Shown here: in pieces, positions 35,341 to 43,869 of the stretch
Position numbering within the stretch: position 1 is the stretch's first letter
Layout of the letters: each line of letters starts with the position of its first letter
NCBI GenBank assembly: GCA_965227905.1
Contig: OZ245780.1
Location: 5,828,001-5,892,000, forward strand
From: CBDDHT01 sp965227905
GTDB lineage: Bacteria > Pseudomonadota > Alphaproteobacteria > Rhizobiales > Methyloligellaceae
Direction of reading: 5' to 3'
DNA length: 64,000 nt
Made by a program: the position numbers and the translations under genes
Notes under the pieces: generated by a model
What the model was told of the DNA's origin: nothing
What the model saw: the letters and a program-made list of their open reading frames with translations, nothing else
The model's database searches: none

Positions 35341-36150
35341 TCAATCAAAAGTTTGCGCCAGTTTGCTTGCCGCTTCTCGCAGGGCAGGCTCAAGCTTCGG
35401 CAGGTCCGTAAATTCCATACGTGCCGCCGGTATAGCCACGGCCAGACCTGCCAGCATCCGGCCTTCGGGATCGAGCACCGGAACAGCGGCGCCAAAAACC
35501 CCAAGGACGAATTCATCTGCAGACGATGCGAAACCGCACTTTGCGATTTCCCTCACGGTTTTCCGCAGTTCGTTCGCGTCGGCAATCGTGCGCGGCGTGT
35601 GCGCGATTATCGTTTCGCTTTCCAGGTACCGCTCGAGTTCATCCTCGCTCATTCGGGACAGAAAGAGCTTTCCGGTCGAGGTGCCGTAGAGCGGCGCTCT
35701 TTGTCCGGCCTGGAAGTTGAATGTCAGCGGCGAGGGGGCCGTCACATCGTCCAAATAGACAATCTCATGACCGGACCGCACACCAAGGCTGCAGCTCTCG
35801 CCGAGCGTGCGGGCCAACGCTTCGAGAATCGCGTGGCGTGGCCCCAGACGCGAAGAGGCGGCAAGCAGATGCGTCGACAGTTTTGCGAGACGGGGCGCGA
35901 TCGTCAGCTGCCGGCCGCCTGGCTCACGTTGCAGATAGCCGAGTTGCTCAAGCTGGGTCGTGATCCGGAACAACGTCGTTTTGGGTACGCCGAGCGCTTT
36001 CGCCAGGTCCGTCAACCGCGCCGTACCGCGCTCCGACAACAGCTCCAACAGTGCAAACACCTTCGCCGTCGGCGTCGCATCGGCGTCGCCAAACTGCCTG
36101 GCCAGATCTTGGACCGGCGGTTCACGTCGTCGCGGTGAGCGTTTGGTCAT
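35341..36150 (-). CDS. IclR-family transcriptional regulator
   Basis: A 269-residue regulator. A 25-residue basic leader precedes the winged helix (AKVFALLELLSERGTARLTDLAKALGVPKTTLFRITTQLEQLGYL, about 30-75). The effector domain follows (GHEIVYLDDVTAP, RAPLYGTSTGKLFLSRMSE, GVFGAAVPVLDPEGRMLAGL). It is divergent from the SHMT-like gene and upstream of the aminotransferase and transporter. It probably controls both arms of this locus. Confidence 0.92.
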   Translation of the reverse strand: MTKRSPRRREPPVQDLARQFGDADATPTAKVFALLELLSERGTARLTDLAKALGVPKTTLFRITTQLEQLGYLQREPGGRQLTIAPRLAKLSTHLLAASSRLGPRHAILEALARTLGESCSLGVRSGHEIVYLDDVTAPSPLTFNFQAGQRAPLYGTSTGKLFLSRMSEDELERYLESETIIAHTPRTIADANELRKTVREIAKCGFASSADEFVLGVFGAAVPVLDPEGRMLAGLAVAIPAARMEFTDLPKLEPALREAASKLAQTFD

Positions 36151-36274
36151 CGCCCTGATTCTCTGGTTTCCGGTGAATCGAATTCAGTCGCCATGAGCCA
36201 ACTGCAACAAGCGAATGTCAAGTAGACACCAATGTCGAGCGAACCGAAAAACCCCATCAGGAAGAGCAAAGAAA

Positions 36275-37597
36275 ATGCGCACAACCCATTCCTCGGAGGA
36301 ACTGCTGGCGACGCTGGATCCGGAGATGTTCGAACTGTCCCGTGCAGAGGAAGAACGCCAGCGCCAAACGATTAGTCTCGTGCCCTCCGAGAATATTTCC
36401 TCGCCACTTTCCAAGGCGCTGGAGGGAGGCGTCTTCGCCGACAAGAATGCCGAAGGTTACCCGGGGCGCAGAGTCGTTGCGGGTTGCGAACAGGTAGATG
36501 CAGTAGAACGTCTTGCTATCTCCCGCCTGAAGGACTTGTTCGGTTGCGAGCACGCAAATATCCAGTCGATGAGTGCCACGATCGCCAATGTTGCGCTGTT
36601 GAACGCTGTGCTGGAGCCCGGCGACACAATCTTGTCCATGCGTTTGGAGGACGGTGGTCACCTCAGTCATGGCGCTGACTTTCATATCAGCGGTCAAACC
36701 TACAAGGTCGCTCACTACAGCGTCGACCCGGCGCACGAATGCATCGACATGAGCCAGGTCGCCGCTCTCGCTGCTGAGCACCGTCCAAAAATCATAGTCT
36801 GCGGCGCATCATCCTATCCGCGTTTGATCGACTTCGCCGGCTTTGCGGACATCGCTCGCTCTGTCGGGAGTCTGCTATGGGCGGACATCTCACATATCAT
36901 CGGACTGGTCGCAGCCGGCGTCATTCCCTCTCCATTGCCACACGCCGACTTTGTCACCTCCTCAACCCACAAGACATGGCGCGGTCCGAGGGGATCCGGC
37001 ATCATCTTGTGCCGCCAGAAATGGGCCGAACCTATCGACCGCGCGGTTTTCCCAGGCCTTCAAGGCGCCCCCAAAATGGATATGATCGCGGCGCGGGCTG
37101 TCTTGTTTAAAGAGACCAAGAGCGAATTGTTTCGCCTTTACGCTCATCGAATGCTGGCCAACGCGCAGAGCCTTGCAGATAGCCTCAAGGCTGGCGGTAT
37201 CCGGCTCGTAAGCGGTGGAACCGACACGCATCTCATATTGGCAGATGTGGGGCACTGTGGCCTGAATGGTTCCAAAGCGGAGAGATGCCTGGCATCGGTG
37301 GGGCTCATTGCCAATCGAAACCCCATCCCATTCGACACGCAGCCGGCGTCCGTCGGCAGCGGCATTCGACTGGGAACTCCGGCTATCACGACACGCGGCC
37401 TCACCGAATCGGAAAGCGCGGAAATTGGAGACCTGATTGTCGAATCTCTGAAAGCCCACGACCAGCCTGATACCCTGTCACGGATCGCCGAACGGGTCTC
37501 TCAGATCGCCAACAAATACCCGCTCTTTAGCGAGAAATGGCTGCCTCCACAGTCGGTCAGCCTTCGGCCAAACAATAGCGAACGTAGCGGACACTAA
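36275..37597 (+). CDS. serine hydroxymethyltransferase-like PLP enzyme with altered active site
   Basis: A 440-residue fold-type I PLP enzyme of the GlyA family. The PLP lysine is K233 in SSTHKTWRGPRGSG, and SLVPSENISS matches the N-terminal SHMT block. However the normal YAEGYPGKRYYGG reads NAEGYPGRRVVAG: the tyrosines equivalent to E. coli Tyr55 and Tyr65 are Asn58 and Val. It is therefore unlikely to be the housekeeping enzyme and may cleave or form a different beta-hydroxy amino acid. Start chosen at 36275, the first ATG that follows AGGAAGAG. It is divergent from an IclR gene and overlaps the convergent acyl-CoA ligase by 4 bases. Confidence 0.85.
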   Translation: MRTTHSSEELLATLDPEMFELSRAEEERQRQTISLVPSENISSPLSKALEGGVFADKNAEGYPGRRVVAGCEQVDAVERLAISRLKDLFGCEHANIQSMSATIANVALLNAVLEPGDTILSMRLEDGGHLSHGADFHISGQTYKVAHYSVDPAHECIDMSQVAALAAEHRPKIIVCGASSYPRLIDFAGFADIARSVGSLLWADISHIIGLVAAGVIPSPLPHADFVTSSTHKTWRGPRGSGIILCRQKWAEPIDRAVFPGLQGAPKMDMIAARAVLFKETKSELFRLYAHRMLANAQSLADSLKAGGIRLVSGGTDTHLILADVGHCGLNGSKAERCLASVGLIANRNPIPFDTQPASVGSGIRLGTPAITTRGLTESESAEIGDLIVESLKAHDQPDTLSRIAERVSQIANKYPLFSEKWLPPQSVSLRPNNSERSGH

Positions 37598-39111
37598 ATC
37601 TCTTTCGTCAGGGTTTGTCGAAGTTCGGTCTTCAGGATCTTGCCGTAATTGTTCTTCGGTAGCGAATCGACGGAGCAGTACCTCCGCGGCCTCTTGAAGC
37701 GGGCGATGTTGTCGAGACACAACTGGTCCAATACCTGGCTATCAACGCTCACGCCGGGACGTTGCACGATGAATGCGACAACTTCTTCGCCCCAATCCAC
37801 ATGCGGTGTCCCGACAACAGCGGCTTCGACGACATCTGGATGTGCCAAAAGGACCTCTTCCACCTCGCGCGGATAAATATTGGCGCCGCCCGAGATAATC
37901 ATATCCTTGGAGCGGTCTTTCAGCGTGAGCAGTCCGTCTTTGCTCATCGAACCCATATCGCCTGTCCAGAGCCACCCGTCACGAAGCGTCGCTGCAGTCG
38001 CTTCCGGATTGTTCCAGTATTCGCGCATGACGCAGTCGCTTCGCGTAATGACTTCCCCGACCTCCCCGACCGGGAGTTCGGCACCTTTTTCATCGACAAC
38101 TTTGACGGCAACGCCTGTTCGTGGAATCCCGGCACTTGGGAGCAGAGCCGCATAGTTCGGGTGATCCGTCTGCATGTACATGGCTTTGGTCACGTTCGTG
38201 ATCGTCATCGGGCTCTCGCCAAGTCCGAACAGTTGGTAGACAGAGCCTTCGAACACGTCGAGAGCCCGTTCCAGGTCGGCGACATACATGGGCGCGCCGC
38301 CATAACAGAGAGTCTTGAGGCCACTGATATCCGAGCTTCCGGCTCGCGGACTTTGCAGAAGGCGCGAGACCATTGTCGGCGCGGCAAACATCGAGACATT
38401 CTTGTGCTGGCCAAACGCATCGAAGATCTGATCCGGCTCGAAAGAACCACCAAGAATCACATTGTTCGCACCCTTTCCAATGTGCGGAAGTGCATAGAGA
38501 CCGGACCCATGGGAGAGCGGAGCGGCATGCAGACGCACATCATTCCAACCGATCGTATCAACGTCGGCATAATAGCAATGTGTCATGAAAAGGAGATTGC
38601 GGTGGGTCAGCACGGCACCTTTCGGGCGCCCTGTCGTACCGCTGGTATAGAAGAGCCAGGCATCGTCTTGCGGATCGCCCGCAGCCGAAAAAATAGGATC
38701 CCCCGCAAGCAGTGCATCGTAATCCGCATCGCCTGTTGCGATGATTGTCGGGGTGGGTCCGCCGTCGCTCCCGATGCTACTCGCAATTTGCGGACTGGCG
38801 ATCACCAGCTCGGCTCCCGAGTCGCCGAGAATATAGGCAAGCTCTTTGGGATGCAGCTTGGCATTGACTGGAACCGCCGTCAGTCCGGCGCGCCAAGAGG
38901 CATAAAGCACTTCGAAAAACTCGGGACAGTTGTCCATCGCAATGGCAACACGCGCACCCCGCACCAACCCATGCCGACCGATGAAACGACCAGCGATACG
39001 GGACACGCGGTCTTCGAACTGTCCGTAAGACAATTGACCGCCGTCCCACGTGATCGCCGGACGATCCGTGAGACGCCGGGCAATATTGCGTAGAGTCACC
39101 GACAGGTTCAC
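37594..39111 (-). CDS. AMP-dependent acyl-CoA synthetase
   Basis: A 505-residue adenylate-forming enzyme starting at GTG with GGGGGAAGGG upstream. The phosphate loop is YTSGTTGRPKGAV; downstream motifs are YQLFGLGESPM, GWLWTGDMGSMSKDG, and the C-terminal hinge and lysine region (LPKNNYGKILKTELR). It activates a carboxylic acid through an acyl-AMP to a CoA thioester. Small-acid or aromatic substrates are possible. Followed by arsC and methylmalonate-semialdehyde dehydrogenase in a leftward group, 28 bases downstream of arsC. Confidence 0.92.
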   Translation of the reverse strand: MNLSVTLRNIARRLTDRPAITWDGGQLSYGQFEDRVSRIAGRFIGRHGLVRGARVAIAMDNCPEFFEVLYASWRAGLTAVPVNAKLHPKELAYILGDSGAELVIASPQIASSIGSDGGPTPTIIATGDADYDALLAGDPIFSAAGDPQDDAWLFYTSGTTGRPKGAVLTHRNLLFMTHCYYADVDTIGWNDVRLHAAPLSHGSGLYALPHIGKGANNVILGGSFEPDQIFDAFGQHKNVSMFAAPTMVSRLLQSPRAGSSDISGLKTLCYGGAPMYVADLERALDVFEGSVYQLFGLGESPMTITNVTKAMYMQTDHPNYAALLPSAGIPRTGVAVKVVDEKGAELPVGEVGEVITRSDCVMREYWNNPEATAATLRDGWLWTGDMGSMSKDGLLTLKDRSKDMIISGGANIYPREVEEVLLAHPDVVEAAVVGTPHVDWGEEVVAFIVQRPGVSVDSQVLDQLCLDNIARFKRPRRYCSVDSLPKNNYGKILKTELRQTLTKEI

Positions 39112-39139
39112 GATCCCTTCCCCCAGGAGTGTTGCGGTG

Positions 39140-39649
39140 CTAGCTGGCGTCTCGGTCGATGTCCCCGATATCTTGCAGCCGTTTTTTCAAGGTCGCCGGA
39201 TCCATCTCATCGATGGGCAGGCCACAGAAAGCCTCGACTCGCTTCGTCAGCTGGCCCATCGCGTCGGCAAAAGCCTGACGCTTCTCAGCCTCCGTGCCCT
39301 CGGCAGCAGCGGGATCGGGCACACCCCAATGGGCGCCCAGAGGCTGACCTGGCCATACCGGGCAGGTCTCACCGGCCGCGCTGCCGCAAACCGTAAAAAC
39401 AAAGTCGAGGTGCGGCGCATCGGGCTCGGCGAACTCGTCCCAGCTCTTCGATCGCAGGCCCGAAATGTCGTACCCATCGGCTCTCAGCACTTCGAGCGTC
39501 ATGGGATGCACCTCGCCCTTGGGCTGGCTACCCGCGCTAAAGCCCTGGAAACGACCTTGGCCCAATCGGTTCACAAGGCATTCGCCCATGACGGAACGTG
39601 CAGAATTCCCTGTGCAAAGGATGAGGACGTTGTAAACCTTTTCGCCCAT
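39140..39649 (-). CDS. arsC: arsenate reductase, low-molecular-weight phosphatase type
   Basis: A 169-residue protein with the phosphatase loop C12-TGNSARS and two more cysteines at 88 and 96 (FTVCGSAAGETC), the relay used by thioredoxin-linked ArsC. It reduces arsenate to arsenite in the cytoplasm. No arsR, arsB or acr3 gene accompanies it; it sits between a dehydrogenase and an acyl-CoA ligase, which is unusual. Length is longer than the typical 130-140 because of a C-terminal helical tail. Confidence 0.9.
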   Translation of the reverse strand: MGEKVYNVLILCTGNSARSVMGECLVNRLGQGRFQGFSAGSQPKGEVHPMTLEVLRADGYDISGLRSKSWDEFAEPDAPHLDFVFTVCGSAAGETCPVWPGQPLGAHWGVPDPAAAEGTEAEKRQAFADAMGQLTKRVEAFCGLPIDEMDPATLKKRLQDIGDIDRDAS

Positions 39650-39658
39650 CGTCCACCC

Positions 39659-41158
39659 CTACTTCATCGTGGGTATCGAGAACTCCGCTCCGTCCTTGAC
39701 GCCTGACGGCCAGCGCGACGTGATGGTCTTGGTACGGGTATAGAAGCGGAAAGCATCCGGTCCGTGCTGATTAAGATCGCCGAAGACCGACCGTTTCCAA
39801 CCGCCGAACGTGTGATAGGCCAGCGGTACTGGGATCGGCACATTCACACCGACCATGCCGACATTAATACGGCTGGAGAAGTCGCGAGCGGTATCGCCGT
39901 CGCGGGTATAGATCGCGACGCCGTTTCCATATTCGTGCGACATGGGCAGATCGAGAGCCTCTTCGTAGGTCGCGGCCCGTACGACGGAAAGAACCGGTCC
40001 GAAGATCTCTTCCTTGTAGATGCGCATATCCTTCTTCACGTTGTCGAAGAGACAGCCACCCATGAAGTATCCGTTCTCATAGCCTTGCATGGAGAAGCCG
40101 CGACCATCGACAGCAAGTGTCGCGCCTTCCTCAAGTCCGAGATCGACATAATCTCTGATGCGCTGAAGATGAGCCGCGGTTACGACCGGTCCATAGTCCG
40201 CGGCCTCATCCGTCGACGGCCCGATCTTGAGCGCTTCGACCCGAGGAACCAGTTTCTCCATCAATGCGTCTGCGGTCTGCTCGCCAACAGGAACGGCGAC
40301 CGAGATCGCCATGCAGCGCTCGCCCGCCGATCCATAACCGGATCCGATAAGCGCGTCGACGGTCTGATCCAAATCCGCATCGGGCATGACGATCATGTGG
40401 TTCTTGGCACCGCCGAAGCACTGCACGCGCTTGCCCGATGCCGTACCGGTTGCGTAAACATATTCGGCAATGGGTGTTGAGCCGACAAATCCGACAGCCT
40501 GAATGTCCGGGTCTTCCAGGATGGCATCCACAGCCTCCTTGTCGCCGTTCACCACATTGAGGATGCCTTCCGGCAAGCCGGCTTCCAACATCAATTCCGC
40601 CAGACGCAATGGCACGGACGGGTCGCGCTCGGACGGTTTCAGGATAAATGCGTTGCCGCAGGCAATCGCCGGTGCAAACTTCCACATCGGAATCATGGCC
40701 GGGAAATTGAACGGCGTGATTCCGGCAACGACACCGAGCGGCTGGCGCATAGAGTACATATCGATTCCCGGCCCGGCGCCTTCCGTAAACTCACCCTTGA
40801 GCAGATGCGGCGCTCCGCAGGCAAATTCGGCGACCTCCAGGCCGCGTTGAATATCGCCGCGGGAATCCGGAATGGTCTTGCCGTGCTCGCTTGAGAGCAT
40901 CGCCGCAAGCTCGTCCATATCTCGCTGCAGCAACTGCACGAACTTCGCGAGCACACGTGCCCGGACCTGCGGATTGCGCGCTGCCCAGGCCGGCTGTACC
41001 GCCTTGGCATTTTCCACGGCCTGACGAACTTCAGCCACGTTCGCGAGCGCGACTTTGGCCTGGACTTCACCGGTGTTAGGGTCGAACACATCAGCGAATC
41101 GCCCGCTGGTACCAGCGATGGATTTTCCGCCGATAAAATGCCCGATTTCGCGCGTCAT
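39659..41158 (-). CDS. mmsA: CoA-acylating methylmalonate-semialdehyde dehydrogenase
   Basis: A 499-residue aldehyde dehydrogenase of the MmsA subfamily. The catalytic cysteine is in GSAGERCMAISVAV; the N-terminal HFIGGK and the stretch FGGAKNHMIVMPDADLDQ are diagnostic, as is the absence of the general-base glutamate. It converts methylmalonate or malonate semialdehyde to propionyl- or acetyl-CoA in valine and beta-alanine catabolism. Its neighbours fit acyl-CoA metabolism. Divergent from the GNAT gene. Confidence 0.95.
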   Translation of the reverse strand: MTREIGHFIGGKSIAGTSGRFADVFDPNTGEVQAKVALANVAEVRQAVENAKAVQPAWAARNPQVRARVLAKFVQLLQRDMDELAAMLSSEHGKTIPDSRGDIQRGLEVAEFACGAPHLLKGEFTEGAGPGIDMYSMRQPLGVVAGITPFNFPAMIPMWKFAPAIACGNAFILKPSERDPSVPLRLAELMLEAGLPEGILNVVNGDKEAVDAILEDPDIQAVGFVGSTPIAEYVYATGTASGKRVQCFGGAKNHMIVMPDADLDQTVDALIGSGYGSAGERCMAISVAVPVGEQTADALMEKLVPRVEALKIGPSTDEAADYGPVVTAAHLQRIRDYVDLGLEEGATLAVDGRGFSMQGYENGYFMGGCLFDNVKKDMRIYKEEIFGPVLSVVRAATYEEALDLPMSHEYGNGVAIYTRDGDTARDFSSRINVGMVGVNVPIPVPLAYHTFGGWKRSVFGDLNQHGPDAFRFYTRTKTITSRWPSGVKDGAEFSIPTMK

Positions 41159-41400
41159 TTACCTTACTCCTGAGTTTCGTAGGGCGTCTGAATTTGAGCG
41201 CACATTAGCTGCCAGCCCGCCCGGCTGCAATGCGCGCAAAGCCCGGTATTCCGCAGAAAATCACTTGTTCCTCGGGCTCTAATGTCACATGCGTGCAACA
41301 GTGCGGCAATATGCTGCGCTGCAACAAAGCCCTTGAAATATGGTGTGCGACGCACAAACTGTTTACCGGTTATATACCGAACAACCAACGAGGTCGCTTT

Positions 41401-41976
41401 ATGGATGATGATCCCATAGCGAAGGGGAAAATCCGAAAGCTCTGGGTCACAGAATTGGGTCTCTATAGGGACCATCTTCTGAGACTGGATGACAATAGCC
41501 GTCGCCTGCGCTTCGGCATGGGCGTTGGATCTGACTTTATCGAGGATTATGCCCGGCGGGTCGGCGACATGAAGAGTGTCGTCTATGCCTATGTTGAAGA
41601 TGGGGAGGTTCGCGCAGCGGCGGAACTCCGCAGGTTCAGCTACGAAGTTCAAGGGGAGGCGGAAGCGGCATTTTCCGTCGAAGAGGACTATCAGGACAGC
41701 GGCATCGGTACGGAACTGCTGGGTCGTGTCATTCGAGCAGCACGCAATCGCCGTATCCGGCGTATCTATATGAACTGCCTGCTCGAAAACCGGAAGATGC
41801 AGCGGGTTGCCCGCAAGTATGAGGCTGTCCTGCACTTCGACCATGGCGAAGTGGTCGGAGAACTTGAACCGGCGACACCGAACTACTTCTCGCTCTGGCG
41901 CGAAGCGGTCGAGGACGAAATGGGCTTTGTCATGGCCGTACTCGATCTGCAGAAAAGGATGCGGCCTGCCGCATAA
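41401..41976 (+). CDS. GNAT-family N-acetyltransferase
   Basis: A 191-residue acetyltransferase. The acetyl-CoA binding segment is EDYQDSGIGTELLGRVIRAARNR (about 98-120). The start at 41401 has GAGGT upstream and directly opens the domain (IRKLWVTELGLYRDHLLRLD). The form matches proteins with one N-terminal helix pair that act on small molecules or protein termini; the substrate is not identifiable. It is alone and followed by two dispersed palindromes. Confidence 0.85.
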   Translation: MDDDPIAKGKIRKLWVTELGLYRDHLLRLDDNSRRLRFGMGVGSDFIEDYARRVGDMKSVVYAYVEDGEVRAAAELRRFSYEVQGEAEAAFSVEEDYQDSGIGTELLGRVIRAARNRRIRRIYMNCLLENRKMQRVARKYEAVLHFDHGEVVGELEPATPNYFSLWREAVEDEMGFVMAVLDLQKRMRPAA

Positions 41977-42024
41977 CAGACTCCCCTGGGAAGACATGTT
42001 TTGTGGTCTGGGGACCTGATTTCT

Positions 42025-42140
42025 CGTCATTGCCGGGCTTGACCCGGCAATCCATGCGATGGCATCGGCTGTGCAAATCAGTGAATATGTCTACTTGCCG
42101 CGCCACCGCATGGATTCCCGTGTCAAGCACGGGAATGACG
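42025..42140. repeat. pair of dispersed palindromes, type A, inverted
   Basis: Two copies face each other: 42025-42058 (core GCCGGGCTTGACCCGGC) and 42106-42140 (core CCCGTGTCAAGCACGGG, reverse orientation). Each keeps the CGTCATT and AATCCATGCGG flanks seen at 21869. The pair could fold into a larger cruciform and end transcription of the GNAT gene. Confidence 0.75.
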
Positions 42141-42209
42141 ACGGATGGGCTAAATTCGGCGTGCTAAGAATTAAGCGACGGCGTATTTGTTAGAGACAGG
42201 CATCGTTTA

Positions 42210-42794
42210 TTAAATGCGCGCAAGATCTTCCGGGCGGTCGACGTCGATCAATGGTGCAGCATCGTCCATTGAGACATCTCGCACAGAGGCGTCGAACCGC
42301 CGGATAAGATTTCGAGCGCCTCTGTCGCCCTCGATGCTTTTCATCTCATCGAAGTAGCAGCGGTCTAGCAAGACGGGATTTCCTCGTTCTCCTTCGTACT
42401 CGGAAACGCATATGCCTCCGGGCCTGAAGGCATCGAGCAAACGATCGATGTGGCCAGAGCGGATGCGCGGCATATCGCCGAGACATACGACAACGCCGTC
42501 AGCATCGACGGGCACGGCCTCAAGGCCTTTGGCAAGGGAACGGCTCAGCCCGTCTGCATAGTCTTCGGCATGCACCAACGTAATGTCGAAATCCTTGACG
42601 GCCTGGCCGACCAGCTCGGCCTGGTAGCCTGTGACAACGATCACCGGATCGGCCTTCGAGCCGCAGGCCGACGCGACCGCATGGACGATCATCGGATTGT
42701 CGCCCACAGGGATGAGGAGCTTATTGTCTTCTCCCATGCGGCGGGACTGACCCGCTGCCAGAACGATTGCCGCGAGGCGGCACTCAGCCTTCAC
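42210..42794 (-). CDS. MocA/MobA-like nucleotidyltransferase
   Basis: A 194-residue protein with the signature VLAAGQSRRMGEDNKLL near the N-terminus and VCLGDMPRI further on, as in molybdenum cofactor cytidylyltransferase MocA. The GTG start at 42794 overlaps the XdhC stop by 11 bases and fits the family length; an upstream ATG would bury 58 residues in XdhC. It probably attaches CMP to the molybdopterin cofactor destined for a xanthine-dehydrogenase-type enzyme, none of which is in the window. Confidence 0.85.
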   Translation of the reverse strand: MKAECRLAAIVLAAGQSRRMGEDNKLLIPVGDNPMIVHAVASACGSKADPVIVVTGYQAELVGQAVKDFDITLVHAEDYADGLSRSLAKGLEAVPVDADGVVVCLGDMPRIRSGHIDRLLDAFRPGGICVSEYEGERGNPVLLDRCYFDEMKSIEGDRGARNLIRRFDASVRDVSMDDAAPLIDVDRPEDLARI

Positions 42795-43785
42795 CGGATT
42801 GGTTCCACGCCTGAACGATCTCCGCCAGAATCGAGATCGCGACATCGCTCGCCATTCGGCCGCCGATATTAAGTCCGATCGGTCCGTGGATCTTGTCCAG
42901 AAGAGTCCTCGAAACGCCACCTTCCGCCAATCGGTCGAGCCGCTTCTGGTGCGTCTTTCGGCTTCCAAGTGCGCCGACGTAGAAAGCGCCGGAATTGAGT
43001 GCTGCAGTCAGAGCTGGATCATCAAGCTTGGGATCGTGCGCGAGCACGACAATCGCCGTTGCGGCGTCGGGTGCCGTGGTTTCGAAATAATCATCCGGCC
43101 ACTCGGTGACGAGCGTCGCGTCTGGAAAACGTTCCCGCGTCGCAAAGCCTTGGCGCGGATCGACAACGACCACGTCGAAGCCGGCCAGCTCGGCCATTGG
43201 TGCAAGCACCTGCGTAATGTGCACGGCGCCAACGATGACCATGCGTGTTGCAGGCCGCATCACGTGCAGGAAATGTCGCGGTGCGTCCTTCTCTGCGAAA
43301 CGGCTTTGCGCGGATGCCAGTGCCTTGCGGGCTTCCTCGATAACTTCGGGCGACAGCTGTCCGGCATCCGGCCCATCGTCAACGATCACCTGACTGCCAG
43401 CTTCCGAGTCTGTGACTAGGACACCAGGCTTGCGGTCAGTACTCATGGCACGCATCGTCTGCAACGTATCCTGCCCCGGCCCCTTGGCCAACAGCACACG
43501 GACCGTGCCACCGCATGTCAGCCCGACTTCCCAGGCACGCTCATTCTCAATGCTGAACTCAAGCATCCGAGGCTTGCCGTCGGCGATCACGTCGAGGGCT
43601 TCGGTAATCACGGCCCCCTCGATACAACCGCCGGAAACCGAGCCGACGAAACCGCTGTCTGCGTTGACAACCAATTGGCTTCCAATCGGCCTCGGCGAGG
43701 ACCCCCAGGTGCCGACCACTGTCGCCGTAGCGATCTCCTGTCCGGCTTCACTCCACGCAAGGGCTTGTTCAAGAACGTCGCTCAC
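42784..43785 (-). CDS. xdhC: XdhC/CoxI-family molybdenum cofactor chaperone
   Basis: A 333-residue protein. The N-terminal XdhC domain has VVGTWGSSPRPIGS and SVSGGCIEGAV; the C-terminal Rossmann-like domain includes MVIVGAVHITQVLAPMAELAG and VGALGSRKTHQKR. It binds and sulfurates or delivers molybdenum cofactor to a hydroxylase. It is co-translated with the MocA-like gene. No hydroxylase subunit is adjacent, so the target must lie elsewhere. Confidence 0.92.
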   Translation of the reverse strand: MSDVLEQALAWSEAGQEIATATVVGTWGSSPRPIGSQLVVNADSGFVGSVSGGCIEGAVITEALDVIADGKPRMLEFSIENERAWEVGLTCGGTVRVLLAKGPGQDTLQTMRAMSTDRKPGVLVTDSEAGSQVIVDDGPDAGQLSPEVIEEARKALASAQSRFAEKDAPRHFLHVMRPATRMVIVGAVHITQVLAPMAELAGFDVVVVDPRQGFATRERFPDATLVTEWPDDYFETTAPDAATAIVVLAHDPKLDDPALTAALNSGAFYVGALGSRKTHQKRLDRLAEGGVSRTLLDKIHGPIGLNIGGRMASDVAISILAEIVQAWNQSGEG

Positions 43786-43869
43786 ATATCTCTCCTGTGG
43801 AATTGTTTTGCCGCGAGTCTAGCAGAGATCGTTGGCGACAAGCAGATGGCTAGATCGCCGCAACCCGTT

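Noticed and set aside
42025..42140. Repeats as a CRISPR fragment
   Set aside because: Copies are palindromic, inverted, few and scattered over the window, without equal spacers or cas genes.
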